Shown piece by piece: positions 7,429 to 16,062 of a stretch of 64,000 nucleotides of DNA. Each line of letters opens with the position of its first letter. Position 1 is the stretch's first letter. The translations under genes were made by a program, and so were the position numbers. Under the pieces are notes generated by a model that saw only the letters and a program-made list of their open reading frames with translations, made no database searches and was not told the DNA's origin. The stretch is from 13-2-20CM-66-19 sp963824395 (GTDB lineage: Bacteria > Pseudomonadota > Gammaproteobacteria > Steroidobacterales > Steroidobacteraceae). The stretch covers positions 930,001 to 994,000 of the forward strand of contig CAWGPF010000001.1 in assembly GCA_963824395.1 (NCBI GenBank). The letters run 5' to 3'.

Positions 7429-9350
7429 CGCCCGCGCGCTGCGACCCCGGCCATCAGCATCGCGCCGAGCAGCGTCACGGGGTCCGTGGCGCCGCCGCCG
7501 CCGCCGCCGCCGGAACTGCTGCTGCCGGTGGCTTGCGCGGTCGGCGGCGCCGCGTCGCTGTAGCTGACCGCCGTAAGACAGGCGCTGTCGCCGGCGCTTG
7601 CGGGTGCGGTGGAGTTGGCCATGCCTGAAGTGACGATCACCGGCGCACTGTCGACGCGCCCCGCATCGTCCGTGACGGTCAGCATCAGCTGATACACCGT
7701 CGAGCCGCTCGGTGCGACCAGGGTCGCCGCCGCGGTATCAGCGTTCTTGATGAGTCCCGGATTGCCGGCAGGCTCAGTCACCGTCCACTGGTAGCTGACG
7801 ATCTTGGCGCCGCAGGCGGCGGCGCTGCCACTGCCGTCGAGCCTCACCAGGGCACCGGCCGTCACCTTGGCCGGCAGTGCCACGGCGGCGATGGGGCGCA
7901 GGGCCTGCAGCACCGCGCCCTGCGCGTTGGCCATGCCCGAGCCGCACACCTCGGCGGTGCAGGCGCATTCGCTGGTCTGCAGGTCGCTCTGGCTGGCAGG
8001 TACGTGGCACGCAGGCAGTCCTGCGGGCGCCGGAAAGGGTGTCGACACCCCGAGCTGCAGGCGTGCAATCAGCTGCCCGGAGGTGAGATTGCCGTTGACG
8101 GCCAGCATCAAGCCGGCGATCCCGGACACCAGCGGCGCTGAGAAGCTCGTGCCGACGCTGAAATTGTATTCGTCGGTGTAGGTGTTGGACTCCGGCACCG
8201 TCGTGCCGCTGTTGGTGGTGGTCTCGATGGAGAACAGACACGGCTCCCCGGCGCCACTGTTGACGCAGTTGCCGGCCGGAGCACTGAGGGCGATCTCGGG
8301 CCCGAGGCTGCTGAAGCCCACCTTGGTGCCGACCTGGCGCAGGCCGGCGACCGCGGCCACCCCGATGCAGTTGGCGGGGGCATCCACCGGGCCGCCCTCG
8401 TTGCCGGCCGACACGACCACCAGCACGCCGGCGCTGACCAGCTGATCGAGAAGCTCCTGGTAGCTCTGCGGACAGCTGCCGCTCGCACCCAGACTCATGT
8501 TGAGAATGCGCGCCGGGTACGGGTTGGCGGGCACCCCGTCGACGGGAAAGCCGGCCGCCCACGCCATGCCAGCGAGGATGTCCGAGTCATAACCGCCGCA
8601 CTTGCCGAGCACGCGCACCGGCAGCACCCAGCCCTTCCAGGTGAGGCCGGCGATGCCGGTGGCATTGTTGCTGATGGCGCCGAGGATGCCGGCGACGCGC
8701 GTGCCGTGCCAGGAGCTGTTGCCGACCGTGCAGCTGGAGAACAGCGCGCTCTTGGTGTCCGCCGAGCTCACCCAGTCGCCCGGGTCGGAGGCGTCCGGAT
8801 TGCGCCCAAGACCGGTGTTGCCGGTCTGCACCGAACTGATCATGTCGTAGCCAGGCAGCAGCCGGTTAACGTTCGTGCTGCGCAGGTCCGGGTGATCGAA
8901 GCGCACCCCGGTGTCGAGTTCCGCGATCACGACACCGGGGCTGCCGGTGCTCTGGCTCCAGGCGTCGATCGCGTCCACCGCCGCGGGTTGCTCGTTCTGC
9001 AGGTACCACTGACTGGCGAACAGAGGATCGTCGGGGGTGCTCTGCGGGAAGCGGCGCTGGTCCACTTCCGCGTACTGCACCTCAGGTTCGGCGCGCAGCC
9101 GCGCCAGCGTCTGCCCCGTCGTTCCCTCCGCGCGCAGGCGCAGCAGATGAATTCCGGCGGCGATGTGCCGCCCCTCGATCAGCTCCCCGCCGGCGCGACT
9201 CGCGAGCTCGTCGAGCTCGCCGGCCGCACCCGAGTGCAGCTTGACGATGAAACGCTGCGGCTCGGCGCCGTTCTGCTGAGCCAGGGCGAACCCCGGGGTA
9301 AGCAGCGCCAAGAGCGTGAGTCCCAGATATCGTATGAAAAACATACGCAT
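7377..9350 (-). CDS. Secreted S8 (subtilisin-like) serine protease
   Basis: 657 residues with a signal peptide (FFIRYLGLTLLALLTPGFALA), an inhibitor-I9-like propeptide (~30-100) and a peptidase S8 domain. Catalytic Asp146 (DTGV), His215 (HGTRVAGI) and Ser402 (GTSFSAP) are all present, with the oxyanion Asn in SAGNEGG. A PKD/Ig-like domain follows (~500-600), then a Ser-rich stretch, seven glycines, a hydrophobic segment (LLGAMLMAGVAA) and an Arg-rich end. That tripartite tail resembles GlyGly-CTERM-type sorting signals cleaved at the outer surface. Start: ATG at 9350, with an equally plausible ATG at 9344; the TTG further upstream is unlikely. Several Cys pairs suggest an extracytoplasmic fold. 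Confidence 0.9.
   Translation of the reverse strand: MRMFFIRYLGLTLLALLTPGFALAQQNGAEPQRFIVKLHSGAAGELDELASRAGGELIEGRHIAAGIHLLRLRAEGTTGQTLARLRAEPEVQYAEVDQRRFPQSTPDDPLFASQWYLQNEQPAAVDAIDAWSQSTGSPGVVIAELDTGVRFDHPDLRSTNVNRLLPGYDMISSVQTGNTGLGRNPDASDPGDWVSSADTKSALFSSCTVGNSSWHGTRVAGILGAISNNATGIAGLTWKGWVLPVRVLGKCGGYDSDILAGMAWAAGFPVDGVPANPYPARILNMSLGASGSCPQSYQELLDQLVSAGVLVVVSAGNEGGPVDAPANCIGVAAVAGLRQVGTKVGFSSLGPEIALSAPAGNCVNSGAGEPCLFSIETTTNSGTTVPESNTYTDEYNFSVGTSFSAPLVSGIAGLMLAVNGNLTSGQLIARLQLGVSTPFPAPAGLPACHVPASQSDLQTSECACTAEVCGSGMANAQGAVLQALRPIAAVALPAKVTAGALVRLDGSGSAAACGAKIVSYQWTVTEPAGNPGLIKNADTAAATLVAPSGSTVYQLMLTVTDDAGRVDSAPVIVTSGMANSTAPASAGDSACLTAVSYSDAAPPTAQATGSSSSGGGGGGGATDPVTLLGAMLMAGVAARGRYVRRSAASSHSRCARR
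7491..7511. repeat. (GCC)7 trinucleotide repeat inside the protease gene
   Basis: Seven perfect GCC units, read as seven Gly codons on the minus strand, form the glycine linker before the C-terminal hydrophobic tail of the S8 protease. Changes in repeat number would alter linker length without changing frame. Confidence 0.85.
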
Positions 9351-9390
9351 AGGCGGCAACGATACCGCAAGGGGCAGCGGCGAACCGTGC

Positions 9391-10512
9391 CTAGCGCGCA
9401 GACGGTGATGGGGTTCGCGTTCTGCGCGGAATCTGCTGCGTGATGCAGTGAATATTGCCCCCGCCGAGCAGGATCTCGCGGGCCGGCACTCCCACTACGC
9501 GGCGTGCGGGAAACAGCCGCTTCAGGCGCTGCGCCGCCAGACGGTCGGTGCGTGCGTCCAGCAGTGGCATCACGATGCCGCCATTGGCAATGTAGAAGTT
9601 CACATAGCTGCCGGCGAGGCGCTCACCGGGACGACGCGGCTTGGTGCCTTCGCGTGGCACAAGGCCTGCGGCCTCGCGGGCGCTGAGCTTCAACGGCCCC
9701 GGCATCGGCAGCCGGGTCACCCTCAGGCGCCGCCCGCGGGCGTCGCGCGCAGCGCGCAGGCGCTCCCAGGCGTCCTTCGAGATCGCGTACTGCGGGTCGC
9801 GTCGCCGCTCGGTCCAGGTCAGGCACACTTCGCCCGGGCGCACAAAGCAGGCGAGGTTATCGATATGGCCGCCGGTCTCGTCGTTGAAGACGCCGCGCCC
9901 GAGCCAGATGATGTGGCTGACGCCAAGGAACGCCTTCAGGAGGTTCTCGATGTCCTCGCGCGCGAGCTGCGGGTTGCGGTTGGGGTTGAGCAGGCACTCC
10001 TCGGTGACGAGTGCGGTGCCCTCGCCGTCGACGTGGATGGCGCCGCCCTCGTTGATCAGCGGCGCCCGGTAGCGCGGCAGGCGCTCGATCTCGAGCACCT
10101 TGCGCGCCACGAGATCATCCTGGTCCCAGGGGAAATACAGGCCGCCCTCAAGGCCGCCCCAGGCGTTGAAGTGCCAGTCGACCCCGCGGACCTCGCCGCG
10201 CCGGCCGACGACGCAGGTCGGCCCGACGTCGCGCATCCACGCATCATCGTGCGCCATCTCCACGACGCGCACCTCCTGCGCGAGCGCGGCCCGCGCGGCC
10301 GTGAATTGCGTGCGCGACACTCCGACGCTCACCGGCTCGAACCGGGCGATCGCGCCGGCGACCTGCGCGAACGCGGCCTGCGCCGGCCGCGCCGCGTCGC
10401 GCCAGTTGTCGGGCCGCTCCGGCCACAGCAGCCAGCAGCCCGCGTGGGGCGCGAACTCCGCGGGCATGTGGAAGCCGTCCGCGGCCGGGGTGCTCTCAAG
10501 GGTGCGGGTCAT
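9391..10512 (-). CDS. aguA: Agmatine deiminase
   Basis: A 373-residue member of the guanidino-group-modifying (Porphyromonas-type PAD) family that converts agmatine to N-carbamoylputrescine and ammonia. Signature motifs are WLLWPERPDNWR near the N-terminus, the Asp-bearing DDAWMRDVGPT, the His-bearing DETGGHIDN, and GGGNIHC with nucleophile Cys356. The ATG at 10512 is chosen since it gives the family-typical N-terminus (GFHMPAEFAPH); the longer frame adds unrelated residues. The start lies inside the last 17 bp of the upstream permease gene, so the two are translationally coupled. The usual partner, N-carbamoylputrescine amidohydrolase (AguB), is not beside it. Confidence 0.92.
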   Translation of the reverse strand: MTRTLESTPAADGFHMPAEFAPHAGCWLLWPERPDNWRDAARPAQAAFAQVAGAIARFEPVSVGVSRTQFTAARAALAQEVRVVEMAHDDAWMRDVGPTCVVGRRGEVRGVDWHFNAWGGLEGGLYFPWDQDDLVARKVLEIERLPRYRAPLINEGGAIHVDGEGTALVTEECLLNPNRNPQLAREDIENLLKAFLGVSHIIWLGRGVFNDETGGHIDNLACFVRPGEVCLTWTERRRDPQYAISKDAWERLRAARDARGRRLRVTRLPMPGPLKLSAREAAGLVPREGTKPRRPGERLAGSYVNFYIANGGIVMPLLDARTDRLAAQRLKRLFPARRVVGVPAREILLGGGNIHCITQQIPRRTRTPSPSAR

Positions 10513-11998
10513 GGCGGCGCAGGCGACTGTTACGGAATCCGTACAGGCCATAGATCGACATGCCAAGCAGCGTCCAGATCAGCAGCCGCAGCCACGTTTC
10601 CGGGGAGAGGAACGGCGTCATGCCGGCGCACACCAGCGCGCCGAGCACGCAGGTGACGGGTGCCCACGGCACGCGGAACGGCCGGTACTCGTGTGGCCGC
10701 GTGCGGCGCAGCACGAGCACCCCGATGCACACCACGGCGAACGCCAGCAGGATGCCGATGGAGATAAGGTCGGCGAGCAGATCGAGCGGGAAGACGCCCG
10801 CGATGATGGCGGCGAACACTCCGGTGATGAGTGTGGAGACGTGCGGCGTCTTGTAGCGCGGGTGGCAGCGGCTCATGAACTTGGGCAGCAGGCCATCATC
10901 CGCCATGGACAGCAGGATGCGCGGCTGGCCGAGGAGCGAGGTGAGAATGACCGAGGTCATGCCAGCAATCACGGCGACCTTGACCGGCCAGGAGAGCCAG
11001 CCGAGCTGCGGATAGGCATCGAGCGCCACCGCCACCGGCGCTGCGGTATCCAGCTTCGGCAGCGGCAGCATGCCGGTCAGCACCGCTGCCATGGCCACGT
11101 ACAGAATGGTCGCGATCACGAGCGTGCCGAGGATGCCGATGGGCAGGTCGCGCTGCGGGTTGCGCGCCTCGAGCGCGGTGGTGGATGCCGTGTCGAACCC
11201 GACGTAGGCAAAGAACATGATCGCCGCACCCTTCATGACGCCAGTCCAGCCGTAGTGCCCGAAGGTGCCGGTGTTCGGCGGCACGTACGGATGCCAGTTG
11301 GAGGTGTCGATGAACTTGAGCCCGGCGATGATCACCGTGAGGATCACCGCCACTTTCAGGGTCACCATGAAGGTGTTGGCGCTCGCGGATTCGCGCACGC
11401 CGAAGTACAGCACCGCCGTCATCGCCGCTACGATCAGCATCGCCGGCACGTTCATGATGGCGTGCGTCAGGACCACGTGCTCGTGGGCATCGAGCCCCAG
11501 GGGGGCGTTGACCAGCAGCGCCGGCAGGTGGATGTGCGCCTGCTCCTCGAGCAGGTTCACCACGTAGGCGGACCAGCTGACCGCGACCGCGGAGGCGGAG
11601 ATCGCATACTCGAGCAGCAGATTCCAGCCGATGAACCAGGCAAGGGCTTCGCCAAGGGTGGCGTAGGTGTAGCTGTAAGCGCTGCCGGGCACCGGCAGGA
11701 AGGCTGCGAATTCCGAGTAGCACAGGGCCGCAAGTCCCGCGCCCAGGGCCGAGATCAGCAGCGACAGCGTTATCGCAGGCCCCGAGTTGTTGGCCGCCAC
11801 GGTACCCGTGAGTACGAAGATGCCCGTACCGATCGTGGCCCCGAGTCCTATGGCGGTGAGCGCCCACGGGCCCAGTACCTGCTTCAGGCGCCCGCCGGCG
11901 GCGTCCCTGCTCAGGTTCACCGGCCGCACGGCGCACATCTGTCGGAGGATCGAGGGCTTCCCCGGCGCCGGACCACCCTCGTTCACAGCGTTCGACAT
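10496..11998 (-). CDS. APC-family amino acid/polyamine permease
   Basis: A 500-residue permease with about 12-14 membrane segments. The APC hallmark GATIGTGIFVLTG lies in helix 1, followed by PGSAYSYTYATLGE in helix 3, and AYVGFDTASTTALEARNPQRDLP is the conserved loop region split around helix 6. It is closest in pattern to the cationic amino acid transporter (CAT/YhdG) group. The start ATG at 11998 has GAAAGAG ahead of it; the frame stays open far upstream but that part is antisense to icd and is not coding. Coupling to agmatine deiminase suggests import of agmatine or arginine, or agmatine/putrescine exchange; that is inference from context. Confidence 0.87.
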   Translation of the reverse strand: MSNAVNEGGPAPGKPSILRQMCAVRPVNLSRDAAGGRLKQVLGPWALTAIGLGATIGTGIFVLTGTVAANNSGPAITLSLLISALGAGLAALCYSEFAAFLPVPGSAYSYTYATLGEALAWFIGWNLLLEYAISASAVAVSWSAYVVNLLEEQAHIHLPALLVNAPLGLDAHEHVVLTHAIMNVPAMLIVAAMTAVLYFGVRESASANTFMVTLKVAVILTVIIAGLKFIDTSNWHPYVPPNTGTFGHYGWTGVMKGAAIMFFAYVGFDTASTTALEARNPQRDLPIGILGTLVIATILYVAMAAVLTGMLPLPKLDTAAPVAVALDAYPQLGWLSWPVKVAVIAGMTSVILTSLLGQPRILLSMADDGLLPKFMSRCHPRYKTPHVSTLITGVFAAIIAGVFPLDLLADLISIGILLAFAVVCIGVLVLRRTRPHEYRPFRVPWAPVTCVLGALVCAGMTPFLSPETWLRLLIWTLLGMSIYGLYGFRNSRLRRHDPHP

Positions 11999-12160
11999 GC
12001 GCTCTTTCGTTGCTATGCCGCCTCCGCAAGGCGTGCGCCAGAGCTGAGTTTCGCACAGCCGCGCACCGCTTTGGTACGCGCCGCGGGTGCTGCGGCCCCC
12101 TGTGCTAGCATTGCGCGCCCGGTGACGCTCGTTTGCCGGTGATCCTTGAGGAGAATTTCC

Positions 12161-13468
12161 ATGTCCACGGCGCCCAGTCCGAAGGCCACACCCCCCGCCG
12201 ACGGCGCGAAGATCACGATCAGGGAGGGCAAGCTGGTCGTCCCCGACAATCCAGTCCTGCCCTTCATCGAGGGCGACGGCACCGGGCCGGACATCTGGCG
12301 CGCCTCGGTGCGCGTTATGGACGCCGCCGTCGCCAAGGCCTACGGCGGCAAGCGTCGCATCCGCTGGATGGAAGTCTACGCCGGCGAGAAGGCCAATAAG
12401 CTCTTCAACACGTGGCTCCCCGAGGAGACGGTCGCGGCCTGCCGCGAATACCTGGTCTCCATCAAGGGACCGCTCACGACTCCGGTGGGCGGGGGTATCC
12501 GCTCCCTCAACGTGGCGCTGCGGCAGATGCTCGATCTGTACGTGTGCCTGCGGCCGGTACGCTGGTTCAAGGGCGTACCCTCCCCGGTCAAGCATCCCGA
12601 GAAGGTCGACATGGTGATCTTCCGCGAGAACACGGAAGACATCTACGCCGGCATCGAGTTCGAGGCCGGCACGCCGGACAACCAGAAATTCCTCGAGCTG
12701 TTCAAGCAGGCATTCCCGAAGGCCTACGCCAAGATCCGCTTCCCGGACAGTTCCGGCATCGGCATCAAGCCGGTATCCAGGGACGGCTCGGAGCGTCTGA
12801 TCCGCGCGGCGATCGACTACGCCATCACGAACAAGCGTAAGAGCCTGACGCTGGTGCACAAGGGCAACATCCAGAAGTTCACCGAAGGCGCCTTCCGCAA
12901 CTGGGGTTACGCACTGGCGGAACGCGAGTTCGCAGCTCAGACCTATACCTGGGAGCAATGGGAGCGCACCAAGGCCGCCAGGGGTGAGAAGGAAGCCAAC
13001 GCGGAGATGGACGCGGCTAAAAAGAGCGGCAAGGTGATCATCAAGGACGCCATCGCCGACATCACCCTGCAGCAGGTGCTGACGCGCCCGGACGAGTTCG
13101 ACATCATCGCCACTTTGAACCTGAACGGCGATTACCTCTCGGATGCGCTCGCAGCGCAGGTCGGCGGCATCGGCATCGCCCCGGGCGGCAATATCAACTA
13201 CCTCACCGGCCACGCTGTTTTTGAGGCCACCCACGGCACCGCGCCCAAATACGCCAATCTCGACAAGGTCAACCCCGGTTCCCTGATCCTGTCCGGGGAG
13301 ATGATGTTCCGTTATCTCGGCTGGACCGAGGCTGCCGACGCCATCATCGCGGCGATGGACCGCACCATCGGGCAGAAGACCGTGACCTACGACTTCGCGC
13401 GCCTGATGGAGGGTGCGACGGAAGTGTCCACGAGCGCATTCGCGGACGCGCTGATCCGGAATCTCTGA
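12161..13468 (+). CDS. icd: NADP-dependent isocitrate dehydrogenase
   Basis: 435 residues, the E. coli-type homodimeric enzyme of the TCA cycle. Seen: KGPLTTPVGGGIRS with the regulatory/substrate Ser115 (equivalent to E. coli Ser113, the AceK phosphorylation site), FRENTEDIYAGIE, the metal-binding DAIADITLQQ region, and HGTAPKYA, whose Lys-Tyr pair marks NADP rather than NAD preference. A strong GAGGAG ribosome site fixes the ATG. A possible -10 (TAGCAT) lies near 12108. It is followed by a Nudix gene and then aceK, so the enzyme and its kinase/phosphatase lie in one same-strand block. It is divergent from the APC permease. Confidence 0.97.
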   Translation: MSTAPSPKATPPADGAKITIREGKLVVPDNPVLPFIEGDGTGPDIWRASVRVMDAAVAKAYGGKRRIRWMEVYAGEKANKLFNTWLPEETVAACREYLVSIKGPLTTPVGGGIRSLNVALRQMLDLYVCLRPVRWFKGVPSPVKHPEKVDMVIFRENTEDIYAGIEFEAGTPDNQKFLELFKQAFPKAYAKIRFPDSSGIGIKPVSRDGSERLIRAAIDYAITNKRKSLTLVHKGNIQKFTEGAFRNWGYALAEREFAAQTYTWEQWERTKAARGEKEANAEMDAAKKSGKVIIKDAIADITLQQVLTRPDEFDIIATLNLNGDYLSDALAAQVGGIGIAPGGNINYLTGHAVFEATHGTAPKYANLDKVNPGSLILSGEMMFRYLGWTEAADAIIAAMDRTIGQKTVTYDFARLMEGATEVSTSAFADALIRNL

Positions 13469-13673
13469 AGAGCCGTGCGGCGCCGCGGAGCCCCGGCCAC
13501 GCCGTCTGACTGAGCCGGCCCGATGAGTGGCTACTGCGGCACGCCGCTCGCGCAGAATCAAGGTATGCGGTGGATGAGATCTGGTCAGGCATGAAGCTCG
13601 TGATCCGCAAGTCCGCGCGCACCGCGGTCGCGGCGCGCCGCGGCGCTCGTGCGCGGCGGCGCGGCAAGCCGAC

Positions 13674-14306
13674 ATGAGCGCACCTGAGCACACGGCAACG
13701 CTCCTCGCATGGGCCCGCAAGGTGCGCGCCATCGCCCAGAACGGGCTCACCTTCAGCAAGGACCCCTACGATCTCGAGCGCTACCGCCAGCTCAACGAGC
13801 TGGCCGAAAACGTGCTGCACAGCGAACTCGGTGTGCCACAGGCAAACGCCGCAGAGTTCTGGAAAGGCGAGTACGGCTACGCCACCCCCAAAGTTGAGGT
13901 GCGCGGTGCCGTGTTTGCCGACGCCCGCGTGCTCTTGGTGCGCGAGCGCAGCGACGGGCGCTGGACGCTCCCAGGGGGCTGGGTGGACGTAAACGACTCC
14001 CCCGCCCAGGCAGTGGAGCGGGAGATCCTCGAGGAGTCAGGCTACCGCGCGCGCGCGGTGAAACTCGCAGCGCTGCTGGACAAGAATCGCCATCCGCACC
14101 CGCCGAGCGTGCACCACATCTATAAACTCCTGTTCCTGTGCGAACTGCTGGGCGGCAGCGCCACGGTGAGCCAGGAGACCGACGCGGTGGACTTCTTTGC
14201 GCTGGACGCCCTGCCGGAACTCTCGCCCGGCCGCATTCTAGAGTCGCAGATCGCGCGGCTCTACCAGCACCACCTGCAGCGCGGCCTGCCGACGGATTTT
14301 GACTAG
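13674..14306 (+). CDS. Nudix hydrolase with N-terminal Nudix_hydro_N-like domain
   Basis: 210 residues. The N-terminal ~60 residues (LLAWARKVRAIAQNGLTF...YDLERYRQLNELA) match the helical domain found before a subset of Nudix enzymes. The Nudix box runs 102-123: G, then five residues, then Asp108 where Glu is usual, then REILEESG with the metal-binding Glu cluster intact. Related enzymes hydrolyse ADP-ribose, CDP-choline or similar nucleoside diphosphate derivatives; the substrate here is not known. It sits between icd and aceK with only 9 bp to aceK, suggesting co-transcription with the isocitrate-node genes. Confidence 0.88.
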   Translation: MSAPEHTATLLAWARKVRAIAQNGLTFSKDPYDLERYRQLNELAENVLHSELGVPQANAAEFWKGEYGYATPKVEVRGAVFADARVLLVRERSDGRWTLPGGWVDVNDSPAQAVEREILEESGYRARAVKLAALLDKNRHPHPPSVHHIYKLLFLCELLGGSATVSQETDAVDFFALDALPELSPGRILESQIARLYQHHLQRGLPTDFD

Positions 14307-14315
14307 GACCCGCGC

Positions 14316-16055
14316 ATGGCCCCCGCCGCCGTAGCCGCCACCCCCGCTGCCAGCGAATGCGCCGCGCAGATCGTGGAGGCCTTCGCGCGCTACAACGCGG
14401 AGTTCCGCGCCATCACGCGCCGTGCGCCGCTGCGCTTCGACAGTCGCGACGCGCACGGCGGCCAGCACGACGCGGTCGAGCGCATCGAGCTCTACGATCG
14501 CTTCGTGAACCAGACGGTCGCCGAGCTGCGCACCAAGCTCGGCGAGCAGGCACTCGAGCGGGAGCTGTGGAAGCAGATACACGAAGAATTCGCGGCCCGC
14601 ATCGTCGAGCTCCCCGATCCTGAGTTCACCAAAACGTTCTTCAGTTCCATCAGCCGCCGTCTGTTCGGCACCGTCGGCGTGGCACCGGACATCGAGTTCG
14701 TGGCGACTGACCTCGATCCGCTCGCCAACCACAGCTCGGTCGGCACCAATACTTACGTCAACCACGGCTCCTTGTCGCTGCTGTTCGAGGACCTGCTCGG
14801 GGATGTGCGCTTCAGGTCCCCGTGGCGCGATCTGGACAAGAGCGTCGCCTACGTCGCCGGTGAGGTGCGCGCCGCCCTTGCCTCCCAGGGCGAGCGCCGC
14901 GAGGTCGAAAAGGTGGAGGTGATCCGCCCGGTCTTCTACCAGATCTCGCGCGCCTACATCGTCGGTCGTATCGTCGGGCCGCGCTTCACGCTCCCCCTCG
15001 TCATCGCCCTCAAGAACACCGATGGCGGCGTGCTGGTCGATGCCGTGATGCTCTCGGAGGACGATATCAGCATCGTCTTCAGCTTCACGCGCTCGTACTT
15101 CCACGTCGACCTCGAACGCGTCGCCGAGGCAGTGGTGTTCCTCAAGGCGATCATGCCCAGGAAGCCGGTCAGCGAGCTGTTCACGGTGCTCGGACGCGCC
15201 AAGCAGGGCAAGACCGAGCGTTACCGCGAGCTCATCAGCCACATGCAGCACACCACCGACCTGTTCACGCACGCCGCCGGAGAGCGCGGTCTGGTGATGG
15301 TGTGCTTCACGCTGCCCTCCTTCGACGTGGTCTTCAAGATCATCCGCGATCGGTTCGCCTACCCGAAGACCGTGCTGCGCGATGAGGTGCTGGCGAAGTA
15401 CCGCCTGGTGTTCATCCATGACCGCGCCGGGCGCCTGGTCGATGCGCAGGAGTTCCGCCGGCTGCGCTTCCCGCGCGCGCGCTTCGCGCCGGAGCTGCTC
15501 GAGGAGCTCGAGCGCGAAACCTCCCAGACGGTGCATACCGATGGCGAAGACCTGGTGTTCGACCACATGTACATCGAGCGGCGCATGACTCCGCTGAACC
15601 TGTACCTGCGCAGCGCGCCGCCTCAGGCCGCCGAGCAGGCAGTGCTCGACTACGGCCAGTGCATCCGCGACCTGGCCTATACCAATATCTTCCCGGGCGA
15701 TCTGCTGCTGAAGAACTTCGGCGTTACCCGTCACGGCCGTGTGATCTTCTACGACTATGACGAGCTGTGCCAGGTCACCGACTGTGTATTCCGTGATGTG
15801 CCACAGGCGAGCAATGACGAGGACGAGATGCGCGGCGAGGCCTGGTTCTACGTCGGTGAGAGCGACGTGTTCCCGGAAACCTTCATCCGCTTCCTCGGCT
15901 TCGATGACTCCCAGCGCGCCGCCCTGCTGCGCATGCACGGGGAGATCCTGACCGCCGCATTCTGGCGTGGCGTGCAGCAGCGACTGCGCGAGGGCGAGGT
16001 CGTCGAGGTGCTGCCCTACCACCCGCATCGCGTGCGGGTAGCCGGGAGCCTGTGA
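14316..16055 (+). CDS. aceK: Isocitrate dehydrogenase kinase/phosphatase
   Basis: 579 residues, the normal AceK length. It phosphorylates and dephosphorylates isocitrate dehydrogenase to split carbon between the TCA cycle and the glyoxylate bypass. Residues known in E. coli AceK are all present with a constant +5 offset: ATP-binding Lys341 (VVFKIIRDRF), catalytic Asp462 and Asn467 (GDLLLKNFG), and metal-binding Asp480 (FYDYDE). In enterobacteria aceK follows aceBA. Here no glyoxylate-bypass gene is near and aceK instead travels with its target icd and a Nudix hydrolase. The gene ends 7 bp before the convergent superoxide dismutase. Confidence 0.97.
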   Translation: MAPAAVAATPAASECAAQIVEAFARYNAEFRAITRRAPLRFDSRDAHGGQHDAVERIELYDRFVNQTVAELRTKLGEQALERELWKQIHEEFAARIVELPDPEFTKTFFSSISRRLFGTVGVAPDIEFVATDLDPLANHSSVGTNTYVNHGSLSLLFEDLLGDVRFRSPWRDLDKSVAYVAGEVRAALASQGERREVEKVEVIRPVFYQISRAYIVGRIVGPRFTLPLVIALKNTDGGVLVDAVMLSEDDISIVFSFTRSYFHVDLERVAEAVVFLKAIMPRKPVSELFTVLGRAKQGKTERYRELISHMQHTTDLFTHAAGERGLVMVCFTLPSFDVVFKIIRDRFAYPKTVLRDEVLAKYRLVFIHDRAGRLVDAQEFRRLRFPRARFAPELLEELERETSQTVHTDGEDLVFDHMYIERRMTPLNLYLRSAPPQAAEQAVLDYGQCIRDLAYTNIFPGDLLLKNFGVTRHGRVIFYDYDELCQVTDCVFRDVPQASNDEDEMRGEAWFYVGESDVFPETFIRFLGFDDSQRAALLRMHGEILTAAFWRGVQQRLREGEVVEVLPYHPHRVRVAGSL

Positions 16056-16062
16056 GGCTCCC

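Noticed and set aside
10100..12142. Long plus-strand open frame opposite the agmatine deiminase and permease genes
   Set aside because: The translation is Arg/His/Gln-rich with no domain, and it is antisense to two well-supported genes; a GC-rich shadow frame.
13591..13677. 28-codon Arg-rich ORF ending with an ATGA overlap to the Nudix gene
   Set aside because: Low-complexity basic sequence without clear ribosome site; the overlap can be chance in GC-rich DNA.
11999..13759. Upstream extension of the APC permease frame (total 1087 codons)
   Set aside because: It is antisense to icd and lacks domain content; the permease N-terminus and ribosome site lie at 11998.
14238..16028. Long minus-strand open frame opposite aceK
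   Set aside because: AceK is certain and its codon bias leaves the opposite frame open; the product shows no motif.
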